Assembly (NCBI GenBank): GCA_016927235.1
Contig: JAFGNB010000078.1
Span: forward strand, 1-54,941
From: Chitinispirillaceae bacterium
GTDB taxonomy: Bacteria; Fibrobacterota; Chitinivibrionia; Chitinivibrionales; Chitinispirillaceae
Direction: 5' to 3'
DNA length: 54,941 bases
Below, piece after piece: positions 1-8,342 of this stretch (positions are counted from its first letter, which is position 1; each line of letters begins with the position of its first letter). Made by a program: the position numbers and the translations under genes. The notes beneath the pieces were generated by a model. That model ran no database searches, was not told the DNA's origin, and worked only from the letters and a program-made list of their open reading frames with translations.

Positions 1-518
1 CCTTCCGGAAAATTCTGAATGCCGATGCCGAGCGCCAGGGCGACGGCCGCTCCCAGTGAGGCGGACGGCAACCCGGCTGCGACCGCACCGAAGGCCACTC
101 CCACGGCGAGTCCCTCGGGAATGTTGTGCAGGGTTATTGCCAGAACGAGCAGGATGCTCCGTCGCCAGTTCGTCGGAATCCCTTCGGCCTGTTCGACGGG
201 AAGGCCCAGATGGAGATGGGGGAGAATCTTGTCTGTCAACCATAGGAAGAGCCCGCCTCCGAGAAAACCGGCAAGGGCGGGAATCCACGGAATGCCGCCT
301 TCACTTTCGACCATTTCGATCGCGGGTGCCAGAAGCGACCAGTAGCTCGCGGCGATCATGACGCCGGCGGCAAATCCCAGCATGCCGTCGAGCAGTTTTC
401 TGTTAATGGTCTTGAAGAAAAACACGGCAGCCGCGCCAAGCGCGGTCACTCCCCAGGTGAAGAGCGTTGCGACAAGCGCCTGCAGCACGGGATGGAGACC
501 ACGGAGCAGGTTGATCAT
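1..518 (-). CDS. ZIP-family divalent metal transporter (partial)
   Basis: Reading the minus strand from an ATG at 518 gives an open frame that runs off the window start, so the C-terminus is missing. The protein is a hydrophobic membrane protein. It carries the ZIP helix-IV motif HNIPEG, and a second motif IQNFPEG at the truncated end; these paired His/Asn-Pro-Glu-Gly motifs form the metal site in ZupT/GufA-type ZIP proteins. The role would be import of zinc or a related divalent metal across the inner membrane. The first ~170 residues are seen, against a usual length near 250. Metal specificity cannot be told from this fragment. It lies 65 bp downstream of the beta-barrel gene on the same strand and may be the last gene of that run. 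Confidence 0.85.
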   Translation of the reverse strand, partial: MINLLRGLHPVLQALVATLFTWGVTALGAAAVFFFKTINRKLLDGMLGFAAGVMIAASYWSLLAPAIEMVESEGGIPWIPALAGFLGGGLFLWLTDKILPHLHLGLPVEQAEGIPTNWRRSILLVLAITLHNIPEGLAVGVAFGAVAAGLPSASLGAAVALALGIGIQNFPE

Positions 519-583
519 ACTCGAATCCTTTCGGGCATTACCGTTTCAGGTGAAAATAATTTATTACGTGAGAGCAGCAGGTT

Positions 584-1822
584 TCAGAAGCTCCACTGCA
601 GATTCCCGAAGACACTATGCTCGTCGCCGCCGTACTGATCGCCCGACCGGCCGAGCAATAGCTGCGCCTGCAGCGTCACCTGCGCATTGTCGCTCAGCGA
701 AAAGGAAACCAGCGGCATGAGCATCGCCGAACCGTCGGCGGGGTTGACGACCGCAGAGCAGTCGACGGTGATAAGGGGGGTAACGGGGCAGGAGGCCTGC
801 ACGAACAGCTGGAACAGCGCTTCCGACAGGTGCCGCGCGTTCAGGCGGGTGAAGAGCAGCGATTCGAATCCCCCGGCGGGCCTTTTTTTCCCCGCGCTGT
901 TAATGAGGCTTGACAGATGCACCCATATCCGCCGGGGAAACGTGTAGTCCGCCGACAGGCTCACCACTGCCTGCGGACGGGAATCGAACGAATCATCCGA
1001 AAAAACGGACGCCTCCCCCCGCAGTGCGGCGCCGCCCGCCTGCCCGGAATACCCTGCGCCGGCGACGACCGTATGACGCATCCACCCGGCAAGCAGCTGC
1101 AGGTCGAATCCTCCGGCGCTTATCTGCCCCAGCGCCGCCGCAGTAACGCTGTCGATGTCGCGCGCCCCGGCCACGGCGATCTCGGCGTTCGCCATGGGCC
1201 CGAGATACCTTCTGACAAGCAGCGCGTCGGTCCCCGGCCCCTCCCGGTAGGAGACGTCGAATATCGAGCGTGCATTGAAGAGGTCGTTGGGGTTCCAGAC
1301 CAGGTTCTTCCCCCAGTTGATCCGCTGACGTCCGACGCGCAGCTGCCACTCTCCCGGGGAGAAATCGAGGTACAGCCGGTCGGACATTACATGAAGGAGC
1401 GCGGAGCTGTCGTTCCAGAGGTTGGCGGACAGATCCAGCAGACCGTCATCGTCGCTCAGCGTCTTGTCGAATCCCCCCGGAAAGATCCGCTCGTAGAGTT
1501 TACCGTAAAGCAGACGGGTCCGCAGCGCCGAGAAGAGTGTAAGCGTCTGCAGGGGGTAGAGCGATAGTTCGATCCGGTTCTGGGCGATCGCTCCGGTGTT
1601 CCACCAGGGCGACTTCCGCGAAACAACGATCAATTCGGTATAGTCGATATACCCCTTGCATGCCATCCAGAGGGGAAACTTCGCCGGTGCGCCGACAGGC
1701 AGAAACCCTAAAAGAAGGAGCGCGACAGGAAGAGGGGACGGGCCGCGCCTCATCAAACGGAAAAACGTTCCCGCCGCCCGGATCCCAAGCCGCTGATTCG
1801 GGCCTTCCCGCCCTTCACCCAT
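584..1822 (-). CDS. Outer-membrane beta-barrel protein (DUF1302/porin-like)
   Basis: A protein of about 412 residues with a hydrophobic leader ending near APAKF, then alternating amphipathic strands and a terminal aromatic residue (ending QWSF), the usual last residue of an outer-membrane barrel. The motif VGRQRINWG followed by VWNPND is typical of DUF1302-like barrels, recalled from family knowledge. The chosen ATG at 1822 overlaps the stop of the upstream ATPase gene by 8 bases and has GGAGGAG ten bases upstream. An ATG at 1753 would give a shorter, more conventional signal peptide but has no clear ribosome site. It ends the permease/ATPase operon, so it is probably the outer-membrane partner of that exporter. 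The substrate is unknown. Confidence 0.7.
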   Translation of the reverse strand: MGEGREGPNQRLGIRAAGTFFRLMRRGPSPLPVALLLLGFLPVGAPAKFPLWMACKGYIDYTELIVVSRKSPWWNTGAIAQNRIELSLYPLQTLTLFSALRTRLLYGKLYERIFPGGFDKTLSDDDGLLDLSANLWNDSSALLHVMSDRLYLDFSPGEWQLRVGRQRINWGKNLVWNPNDLFNARSIFDVSYREGPGTDALLVRRYLGPMANAEIAVAGARDIDSVTAAALGQISAGGFDLQLLAGWMRHTVVAGAGYSGQAGGAALRGEASVFSDDSFDSRPQAVVSLSADYTFPRRIWVHLSSLINSAGKKRPAGGFESLLFTRLNARHLSEALFQLFVQASCPVTPLITVDCSAVVNPADGSAMLMPLVSFSLSDNAQVTLQAQLLLGRSGDQYGGDEHSVFGNLQWSF

Positions 1823-2522
1823 GCGCCGCCTGCTCCTCCCGCATCCGCTGATCGGAAGCGATACGGCCGTCCTCAACGGTAATCACCCGCCGCGCCTTTT
1901 TCACCACCCGCTGGTCGTGGGTGGCGAAGAGGAAGGTCGTGTTCTCCTCTTTATTCAATCGCGCCATGATGTCGAGCAGCGTTTCCGTTGAATGCGAGTC
2001 TAGATTGGCGGTGGGCTCATCGGCGAGGATGAAACGCGGACGGGGCGCAAGCGCACGGGCCACCGCTACGCGCTGCTGCTGGCCTCCCGACAGGCGTGAG
2101 GGGCGGCTGTTCATCCGGTCGGCAAGGCCGACCTCATCAAGCAACTGGCGCACCCGGCGGTCCCGTTCTGCAGGAAGCGTGCCCTGCAGCTCCATGATGA
2201 AGCCGGTGTTCTCGTAAGCGGTAAGTACGGGGATGAGGTTGTAGGACTGAAAGACGAAACCGATGTTGCGCAGCCGGAACCGGGTACGCTCGCCCGGTCT
2301 GAGGCGGGTGATGTCGGTTCCGCCGATGACGATGCTGCCGGAGGTGGGTTCGTCGAGCCCGCCGATCAGGTTGAGCAGGGTGGTTTTTCCCGAGCCGGAA
2401 GGGCCGACGATCGCGGCGAATTCACCTTCGTCAACAGTCAGGTCCACCCCTTGTACGGCGTTGATCGGCACGGCGGCTGCATTGAATGTTTTCGTGACGC
2501 CTTTGAGCTCGATGATAGTCAT
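1815..2522 (-). CDS. LolD/MacB-type ABC transporter ATPase
   Basis: A 235-residue ATP-binding subunit. Visible motifs are Walker A GPSGSGKTT, the Q-loop in FVFQSYNLIP, the signature LSGGQQQR, Walker B FILADEPTANLD and the switch histidine in FATHDQ. The FQSYNLIP and ADEPTANLD forms are typical of the LolD/MacB/FtsE branch, which drives mechanotransmission rather than substrate passage. The start at 2522 is chosen because GGGAG lies eight bases upstream; an ATG at 2558 would add 12 residues without homology. It partners with the two FtsX-type permeases upstream (2780-5240), separated from them by a 257-base gap that contains a palindromic repeat, and overlaps the beta-barrel gene downstream. 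Confidence 0.92.
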   Translation of the reverse strand: MTIIELKGVTKTFNAAAVPINAVQGVDLTVDEGEFAAIVGPSGSGKTTLLNLIGGLDEPTSGSIVIGGTDITRLRPGERTRFRLRNIGFVFQSYNLIPVLTAYENTGFIMELQGTLPAERDRRVRQLLDEVGLADRMNSRPSRLSGGQQQRVAVARALAPRPRFILADEPTANLDSHSTETLLDIMARLNKEENTTFLFATHDQRVVKKARRVITVEDGRIASDQRMREEQAAHG

Positions 2523-2600
2523 GGAAATACTCCCATTGATTCGAATCTCCCGTTTCATTCTGCTTCGGTAAAGTGAAAATAGCCTTGTTTGCTGTCTGTC

Positions 2601-2715
2601 GCCTCACCCCAACTCCCCCGGCCCCTCTTCCCCTCTCCGCAAACGGAGAGGGGAAGAGGGGTGCCCGAAGGCGATGCACTGAGCATGCCGAAGTGGCGGG
2701 GTGATGGGGTGAGGC
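2601..2715. repeat. Nested palindromic intergenic repeat
   Basis: Two nested inverted repeats lie between the permease and ATPase genes. The inner one pairs 2622-2639 with 2644-2661: 18 perfect base pairs around a four-base CAAA loop. The outer one pairs 2601-2611 with 2705-2715, 11 perfect base pairs (GCCTCACCCCA and its complement). It has no T-tract, so it is not a standard intrinsic terminator. The CTCACC...CCCCGGC...CTCTCC layout recurs at 13766-13800, which points to a dispersed repeat family. It may adjust the ratio of permease to ATPase message. Confidence 0.8.
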
Positions 2716-2779
2716 GATGCGACCTAACAACACTCATTTGATTTCCAAAATTCTTCCGAGGTTGAATTGATTTTCAAAC

Positions 2780-4000
2780 TCACGTCTCGCTCCTGACCGC
2801 GTCGGCGGGATTGAGCCCGAGCGCTTTTACCGCAGGATAGATTGATGCGGCTATGCCGGTGACGACGACCATGATGGAGAGTCCGACGAAAAAGCCGACA
2901 TCGATATATGGATAGACGAGCGGACTGTACCCCATCGCCGTGAGGCCCCGTGCGAGTGAACTGAGATTTATTCCGGTTTTCGCCGTCGCGGCGATTGCCA
3001 CCTCACCGAGCAGCATGCCGATGCCGCCGCCCGCCGCGGACAGCAGTACGGTTTCGATCATCACCATGGAAAAAATGCTGCCGTTGCTCATCCCCACCGC
3101 CATGAGCATGCCGAACTCCCTCCTCCGTTCGAGGACCGCCATGATCATAGTGTTAACGATGCCGAACGAAAGCGCGAAGAGGATCACCACGACGAAAAGG
3201 TACATCATCTGCCGCATCAGGCTCTCCATCATGCCGACTTCCGGCTGGATCTCCTTCCAGGTCTGCACCGAAAGTGCGGGATAGGCTCCCCGCAGCGCCG
3301 CAGCAACGCTGTCGGTCGAACCGTCATGTCTGAGAAGCACCGCAATCTCATGGATCGCGTCGCCCTGTGCACCGATCAGGCGCGACAGGTCGCTCCTGAT
3401 GACGAAAACAGTATTTTCGTCGAAGGTCGAATTCGAGGTCCGGAATATGCCGACCACCTTGAAGGCGCCGCCGGTCAGATCCCCTTCGATTGTCTGGGTG
3501 GTCAGTACGATCCGCGTCTTGAGTTTCGCATCGAGCTTTTGGGCGAGTTTACTTCCGATGACCACAGGATTACGCCGGGCGCCGTCGAACCAGGTTCCCT
3601 TGACAATATCGCCGGGCAGCCGGCTGATGAGCCGTTCTTGCGCCGGTTCGATTCCTTTGACCGTGACTCCTGCGCCGGTTTTTGCCGATGCGACCATGGC
3701 GGTCACCCGGGTGCGGGCGGCGGCTGCCTTCACCGACGCAACAGCGCGGAGGGCCGAAAAAATCGAATCGGCACCCGGAATCACCCGCGAGGGCAGCGGC
3801 TCCTCGACAAACAAGGGGTCGTGAAGCTGAATGTTCGCCAATTCGCGCGACACGGCGTCGTGGATGGTCTGACGCCCCATGCCGTTCATAAAAGCGGTAG
3901 AAAATATGCCGCAGCAGAGTCCGAGAGCGATTGAGACGATCACCACGCCGCTGCGCAACGGGTGGCGCCAGATGTTTTTCCAGCTAAGAGCAATGAGCAT
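2780..4000 (-). CDS. FtsX-like ABC transporter permease (second)
   Basis: A 406-residue inner-membrane permease with MacB/LolC/E topology: an N-terminal helix following ALSWKNIWRHPLRSG, a periplasmic domain of about 200 residues, and three C-terminal helices. The segment MIMAVLERRREFGMLMAVG between the second and third helices is the classic FtsX coupling motif that contacts the ATPase. It starts 16 bases after the stop of the sister permease at 4017-5240, so the two are very likely co-translated and form a heterodimer. With the LolD-type ATPase, LolA-like protein and beta-barrel in the same run, a role in moving lipids or lipoproteins towards the outer membrane is likely but inferred. Confidence 0.9.
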   Translation of the reverse strand: MLIALSWKNIWRHPLRSGVVIVSIALGLCCGIFSTAFMNGMGRQTIHDAVSRELANIQLHDPLFVEEPLPSRVIPGADSIFSALRAVASVKAAAARTRVTAMVASAKTGAGVTVKGIEPAQERLISRLPGDIVKGTWFDGARRNPVVIGSKLAQKLDAKLKTRIVLTTQTIEGDLTGGAFKVVGIFRTSNSTFDENTVFVIRSDLSRLIGAQGDAIHEIAVLLRHDGSTDSVAAALRGAYPALSVQTWKEIQPEVGMMESLMRQMMYLFVVVILFALSFGIVNTMIMAVLERRREFGMLMAVGMSNGSIFSMVMIETVLLSAAGGGIGMLLGEVAIAATAKTGINLSSLARGLTAMGYSPLVYPYIDVGFFVGLSIMVVVTGIAASIYPAVKALGLNPADAVRSET

Positions 4001-4016
4001 TGTGCGGCACTCCCTT

Positions 4017-5240
4017 TCAGCGGCGCATCGCGGAAACCGGTTTGAGCGTTCCGAGCAGAGAGAACGGATAGAGCATCGTCACTGCGGTTACGGCAATGAC
4101 AATCAGTATCTGGACAAGAAAGAGCCGCCAGTCGAGCAGAAACGGCAGCACCGGCTCCACCCCGAAATTGATCATCGCCTTGGCCGCCTCGCCGGTCAGC
4201 CGTATCGGATGAAGGTTGAAATAGAGCACGACGGGCAGTGCCAATGCGCTTCCGGCAAGCGCGGAGAGCAGGGAAAGCATTGCCGTCTCGACCGCCGCCA
4301 TGACGGCGAGCCTGCCGCACGAGAATCCGACTGCATTGACAATGCCGAACTCCCTGATGCGTTCGTTGGTCATCATGAGAATGGTGCCGAAAATGCCGAA
4401 GGCCACCACCAGGTACAGGATCGCGAGCATGATGATGCCGCCGACGTTGTCGCCCTGGATCTGCTGGACAAGCTCCGGCAGCATCTCCCGCCAGGTAAGC
4501 ACCTCGAATGTCCTCCCGTCGAGGAGCGACCGCAGCATGCGGGCAATCGTTTCGGTCGCGGCGCGGCCGCGCGGCTCGACGACCGCCGACGTCAACCGCT
4601 GTTCCGCGGAAAAAAGCGCCTGCGCCGTCGCGAGGTCGAGGTAGACAAAACTGCGATCGAGCTCGGGCGATGCGAAATGCACGATACCTTTGATGCGAAA
4701 CGCCCCGGCTGCGCTTACGCCGTGGTACCCCTGGCCGAGCAGCACGATCGTATCGCCCACCCCGAGCTTGAGAAACCGGGCGAGCCCCCCGGCGACGAGC
4801 GCGCCACTGTCGCCGGTAGTCAAATAGTCGCCTTTGATCACTCTTTTGCGCAGGCCGCTCAGCGCATGCTCCTTTTCAGGCGCGATACCCACGACAAACG
4901 ATCCGCGGGATCGCTCGGCGCCGGCCGCGAGCGCGAACGACTCGAGCCGGGGAACGACGAACGCCACCCCCGCCACCGATTCAATCATCCCGATGAGTGA
5001 ATCCGAGGCCGCAAAGGTACTGTTGATCGTTTTGTCGTTCCAATATCCCTTTTGATGTACCTGAATATGGCCGGTGTAGGTCCCCACAACATCGTTGATC
5101 ATTTTCCCGTAGCTGCCGAGCTGCATCGACCGCATGATTATCGACAGCACGATCGCAAGAACGATCGACAGCATGGTAATGATCGTCCGGCGGCGGTTTC
5201 GCCAAATGTTGCGCCATGCCATTCTAAAAATCAGTTTCAT
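4017..5240 (-). CDS. FtsX-like ABC transporter permease (first)
   Basis: A 407-residue permease of the MacB/LolC/E superfamily. It opens with FRMAWRNIWRNRRRT and a transmembrane helix, then a long periplasmic MacB_PCD-like domain, then three C-terminal helices. The coupling motif ILMMTNERIREFGIVNAVG precedes the third helix. It is paralogous to the neighbouring permease at 2780-4000 but clearly diverged, as expected for a LolC/LolE-like heterodimer. The LolA-like gene lies 60 bases upstream on the same strand. Confidence 0.9.
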   Translation of the reverse strand: MKLIFRMAWRNIWRNRRRTIITMLSIVLAIVLSIIMRSMQLGSYGKMINDVVGTYTGHIQVHQKGYWNDKTINSTFAASDSLIGMIESVAGVAFVVPRLESFALAAGAERSRGSFVVGIAPEKEHALSGLRKRVIKGDYLTTGDSGALVAGGLARFLKLGVGDTIVLLGQGYHGVSAAGAFRIKGIVHFASPELDRSFVYLDLATAQALFSAEQRLTSAVVEPRGRAATETIARMLRSLLDGRTFEVLTWREMLPELVQQIQGDNVGGIIMLAILYLVVAFGIFGTILMMTNERIREFGIVNAVGFSCGRLAVMAAVETAMLSLLSALAGSALALPVVLYFNLHPIRLTGEAAKAMINFGVEPVLPFLLDWRLFLVQILIVIAVTAVTMLYPFSLLGTLKPVSAMRR

Positions 5241-5300
5241 CGCGAAGGCATCGTTACCAATAGACTTCCGGGGGAAACGCCTTCCGAGGCGTGATGCATA

Positions 5301-6056
5301 TCACCTGACCCGTTTGAGGTTCTGCTGTGAAAAAAACGACCCGTCGATCGGACGGTCGAACCGCATGTCGCCGATTTCAAGCACGGTCCGGTTTCCTTTC
5401 TTATCGGCGGGAATCATCTCCATTCGTGTGGGAATAATCCGGTCGTCCACCTTTTTAATATTGTCCGCTTTTTCCACACTCATCAGTTCGCCGTCTTCGT
5501 CGTACCGCTGGGCTTTAATGATATTGTCATTCTCCTTGGTAATCCAGAGCACTACCTTTCCCCACACAACAGCGGCATCCTCCTTGGGGAGCAGTTCTAC
5601 TTTCCAGCATTCGATGCCGTCAAGGGTTTCGGCGCCTTTGAGGGTATGGGTGTAGTCCCGGCTCAGCGACGACTCCTTGAGCAGGTCGTCATTGGTGAAG
5701 TCGGAACCCATCCACGGCTGTGCCATCATCGAAGGAGGAAGTTTGATAATGCGGTCGATTGACGGGATAAAATTCCACATTTCGTTTTCGCGTTTGAGAA
5801 ACGCCTGCCCCTTCTCCTTTGCCGGCGACGTGACGACGATCAGGCTGTAGTCCGTCCCGAGCGACCATACGTTCATCGACACCGTCCGCTTCCAGCCCGG
5901 CCGCTCGACGGTCATGGTCATGGTTCCCGACGAGGTTTTGCCCCGGCGTTGCATATCGGCCCTGCGGACCAGGTCGGTGGCGTCAACCGTCTCCTGGGCG
6001 GACAGGGTCCCCATCAGCGCCAGCAGGGGAAGAAGTGATACGACGGTGTACGCCAT
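5301..6056 (-). CDS. Outer membrane lipoprotein-sorting protein (LolA-like)
   Basis: A 251-residue exported protein. It has a signal peptide ending near TLSAQ, followed by DATDLVRRADMQRRGKTSSG and a beta-rich fold of the LolA-like superfamily (the PF17131-type 'outer membrane lipoprotein-sorting protein', from family knowledge). Features seen are the stretch WNFIPSIDRIIKLPPSMM and the C-terminal FFSQQNLKRVR. Such proteins are thought to shuttle hydrophobic cargo through the periplasm. Its place directly before two FtsX-type permeases and a LolD-type ATPase fits a Lol-like relay. The lipid or lipoprotein cargo is unknown. Confidence 0.82.
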   Translation of the reverse strand: MAYTVVSLLPLLALMGTLSAQETVDATDLVRRADMQRRGKTSSGTMTMTVERPGWKRTVSMNVWSLGTDYSLIVVTSPAKEKGQAFLKRENEMWNFIPSIDRIIKLPPSMMAQPWMGSDFTNDDLLKESSLSRDYTHTLKGAETLDGIECWKVELLPKEDAAVVWGKVVLWITKENDNIIKAQRYDEDGELMSVEKADNIKKVDDRIIPTRMEMIPADKKGNRTVLEIGDMRFDRPIDGSFFSQQNLKRVR

Positions 6057-6111
6057 TAATTGCTTTCTCTACTTAACAAATTAAATTGCTTCAGCACTTC
6101 AACTGCTGCGA

Positions 6112-6846
6112 TCAGATGTATCCGCGTAGCGAACCTGCTATCTCGTTAAAAATACCCTGTGCCGCACCTCCAGGATCATCGGCTGCAGTAACGGCCCTGC
6201 CGAGAACGAGTATGGTTGCTCCGGCGGCAATGGCGGCCGCGGGTGTGGCGACGCGCTGCTGGTCGTGGGCATCGCTTCCGGCCGGCCGGATGCCGGGGGT
6301 GACGACAATACAATGCTCCGGCAGAACTGTCTTGACGAAAGGAATATCGGCAGCGGAGCAGACGATGCCGTCGCATCCCGCCTCTACCGCCTGCAGCGCC
6401 AGGTGCCGGACGTAATCCCGTGCGCCGATATCAACGCGCAGCTCTTTTCTGAGCATGGCTGCGCCGATGCTGGTGAGGAGAGTGACTCCGATGATCGCCG
6501 GCCGTTGTTCGCCGGAATGTGCGTCACGGGCTTTAACCGCCGCCTTGAGCATCTCGGTACCGCCCTGCGTATGTACCGTCAGATAATCCACCCCCAGGTC
6601 GGATGCCGCATGCACGGATTGCGAAACGGTATTGGGGATATCGTGCAGCTTCAGATCGAGGAACATTTTCCGCTGCGCATTACGGACGAGGTCGAGAATC
6701 GGCGGACCGAAACGAATATATTGCTCCAAGCCGATCTTAAAAACCCCTGCCCAAGGGGCTGTCGCGGCAATGAGGGATTCCAGCTTTTTCTTATCGCTCT
6801 GGTTGTCGAGAGCCAATGCGATTCTCTTTCTGATTTCAGCCGCCAT
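6112..6846 (-). CDS. pyrF: Orotidine 5'-phosphate decarboxylase
   Basis: A 244-residue enzyme that decarboxylates OMP to UMP, the last step of de novo pyrimidine synthesis, in the cytoplasm. It has the N-terminal LALD motif, the catalytic block FLDLKLHDIPNT with the Lys/Asp charge network, and the phosphate-binding segments VTPGIRP and ILVLGRAVTAADDP. The length is normal for the bacterial type. It is 55 bases upstream of the LolA-like gene on the same strand, so it may share a transcript with the export genes. It is divergent from the histidine kinase at 7054. No clear Shine-Dalgarno sequence precedes the chosen ATG. Confidence 0.95.
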   Translation of the reverse strand: MAAEIRKRIALALDNQSDKKKLESLIAATAPWAGVFKIGLEQYIRFGPPILDLVRNAQRKMFLDLKLHDIPNTVSQSVHAASDLGVDYLTVHTQGGTEMLKAAVKARDAHSGEQRPAIIGVTLLTSIGAAMLRKELRVDIGARDYVRHLALQAVEAGCDGIVCSAADIPFVKTVLPEHCIVVTPGIRPAGSDAHDQQRVATPAAAIAAGATILVLGRAVTAADDPGGAAQGIFNEIAGSLRGYI

Positions 6847-7053
6847 GGTTCAAAAATGGTTAAAACGAATCTCCGAAGCAAGTCACAGGCGGTCTCTATC
6901 GACGTTCGGAAGCGATGACTGCACCACCGCCACGGACTCACCCTTGCACCGCTTATCCCATCATGTCATACTTACTGGATGCCGGACCGGAGAACCGTTG
7001 TCAGGCTGGGTCGGGGGCAATAACGAAACCGTAACGACAAAAAATAGAGATAT

Positions 7054-8331
7054 ATGACCAGTTCGACTCTCCTGACAACCGCACTCTGGTGCGCCCTCTT
7101 TTCCGGCCTCGCCTTTCTGGTTGCCCGTTATTTTTACCGCCGAAAGCTTAACCGTTTATCGGAGGATCTTTTATCTCCGGCGGATGCTGCGGTTGTATCG
7201 TCCCTGCAACTCCAGATAAGCAAAAAGGAGCTTGAACTGGTCTTCGACGCCATTCCTGAACAGATCTGTATTCTCGACCGGAAGTATACGATCATCAGGG
7301 CGAATAAAAGCTATGCCGATTGTGTCGGAGCGCCGGTCAAACACCTACCGGGAAAGAAATGTTACCATCTGTATTGGAAACGGAAGGGCCGATGCGATGA
7401 TTGTCCGGTTGAAACGACGTTTGAAGAAGGAATTGCGGTTATTAAGCGAAAAGTTACCCGGACTTTCGGAGATACGGTCAGACACTTCGAGATCAGTTCG
7501 TTCCCCGTAGTTGATGAGCGGGGGCGGGTCATTCATGCGATTGAATTTACAAAAGATATTACCAACGAAAAACGGATGGTCGAACAACTTATCCGTTCGG
7601 AAAAGCTGGCGAGCATCGGAAATATGACCGCCGGGATCGCCCATGAAATAAATAATCCGCTCTCAGGGATCAGCGGAAACGCCGCGAACCTTTTAAAAAT
7701 GCCGCAAAAATACGGCCTCAATGAGAAGGGGATCAGCCGCGTAACTACCATCCTCCATTCAGCGGCGCACGCAACCGCCATCATGGATGACCTGCTTCAC
7801 CTCTCCCATCGACCCGAACAAACCGGCATTCTGGTCAATATCAACGCATTGATCGTTAAAACCGCCAACGCCGTGCACATCAACGGTTCCCAGGAAATCG
7901 AACGCCGGTTCGCCATCGACGAAAAAATGCCTCCTGTAAACTGCGACCCCTCGAAAATACAACAGGTTATCGTTCATATCGTTACCAATGCCATGCAGGC
8001 GATACTTGATAAAAAGAAGAGTCTTCCCGATGATGCCTCCTATAAGGGACTCATGTCCATTTCCACGCAAAAGAAAGAAGACCACGCGCTTATCATTGTT
8101 GCCGATAACGGTATCGGCGTCGACAGCGAGCATCGCTCGAAAATATTCGACCCGTTTTTCAGCACCCGACCTACCGGGCAAGGCACCGGCCTCGGGTTGA
8201 GTGTTTCAAATAAAATCGTTGAGGAGCACGGCGGAAAAATCTTTTTCGAGAGCACCGATTCGATGACGCAGTTTTCAATACTTCTGCCTTTCCAACGTGA
8301 ACAGGAGATCACTTCAACCTTTTTTCAATAA
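7054..8331 (+). CDS. PAS-domain sensor histidine kinase
   Basis: A 425-residue kinase. One N-terminal transmembrane helix (about residues 5-27) leads into a PAS domain (about 60-175), then HisKA with the H-box AHEINNP (His197). The catalytic domain has the N-box, G1 ADNGIGVD and G2 GQGTGLGLSV. The PAS domain contains Cys103 and a CDDC pair (Cys114, Cys117) followed by PVE; this 'CY...C..CP' signature is seen in a subset of PAS domains and may bind a metal or sense redox state, which is inference. The cognate response regulator starts 11 bases after its stop. The polyamine operon follows, so control of polyamine metabolism is one possible role. Confidence 0.93.
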   Translation: MTSSTLLTTALWCALFSGLAFLVARYFYRRKLNRLSEDLLSPADAAVVSSLQLQISKKELELVFDAIPEQICILDRKYTIIRANKSYADCVGAPVKHLPGKKCYHLYWKRKGRCDDCPVETTFEEGIAVIKRKVTRTFGDTVRHFEISSFPVVDERGRVIHAIEFTKDITNEKRMVEQLIRSEKLASIGNMTAGIAHEINNPLSGISGNAANLLKMPQKYGLNEKGISRVTTILHSAAHATAIMDDLLHLSHRPEQTGILVNINALIVKTANAVHINGSQEIERRFAIDEKMPPVNCDPSKIQQVIVHIVTNAMQAILDKKKSLPDDASYKGLMSISTQKKEDHALIIVADNGIGVDSEHRSKIFDPFFSTRPTGQGTGLGLSVSNKIVEEHGGKIFFESTDSMTQFSILLPFQREQEITSTFFQ

Positions 8332-8342
8332 GTGAGTACGTT

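Noticed and set aside
2622-2661. Strong hairpin as an intrinsic terminator
   Set aside because: No T-tract follows on either strand, and it lies inside an operon; it fits a dispersed palindromic repeat better.
3879-5000. 373-codon plus-strand frame
   Set aside because: It is antisense to the two FtsX permeases and has a biased Arg/His/Glu composition typical of shadow frames.
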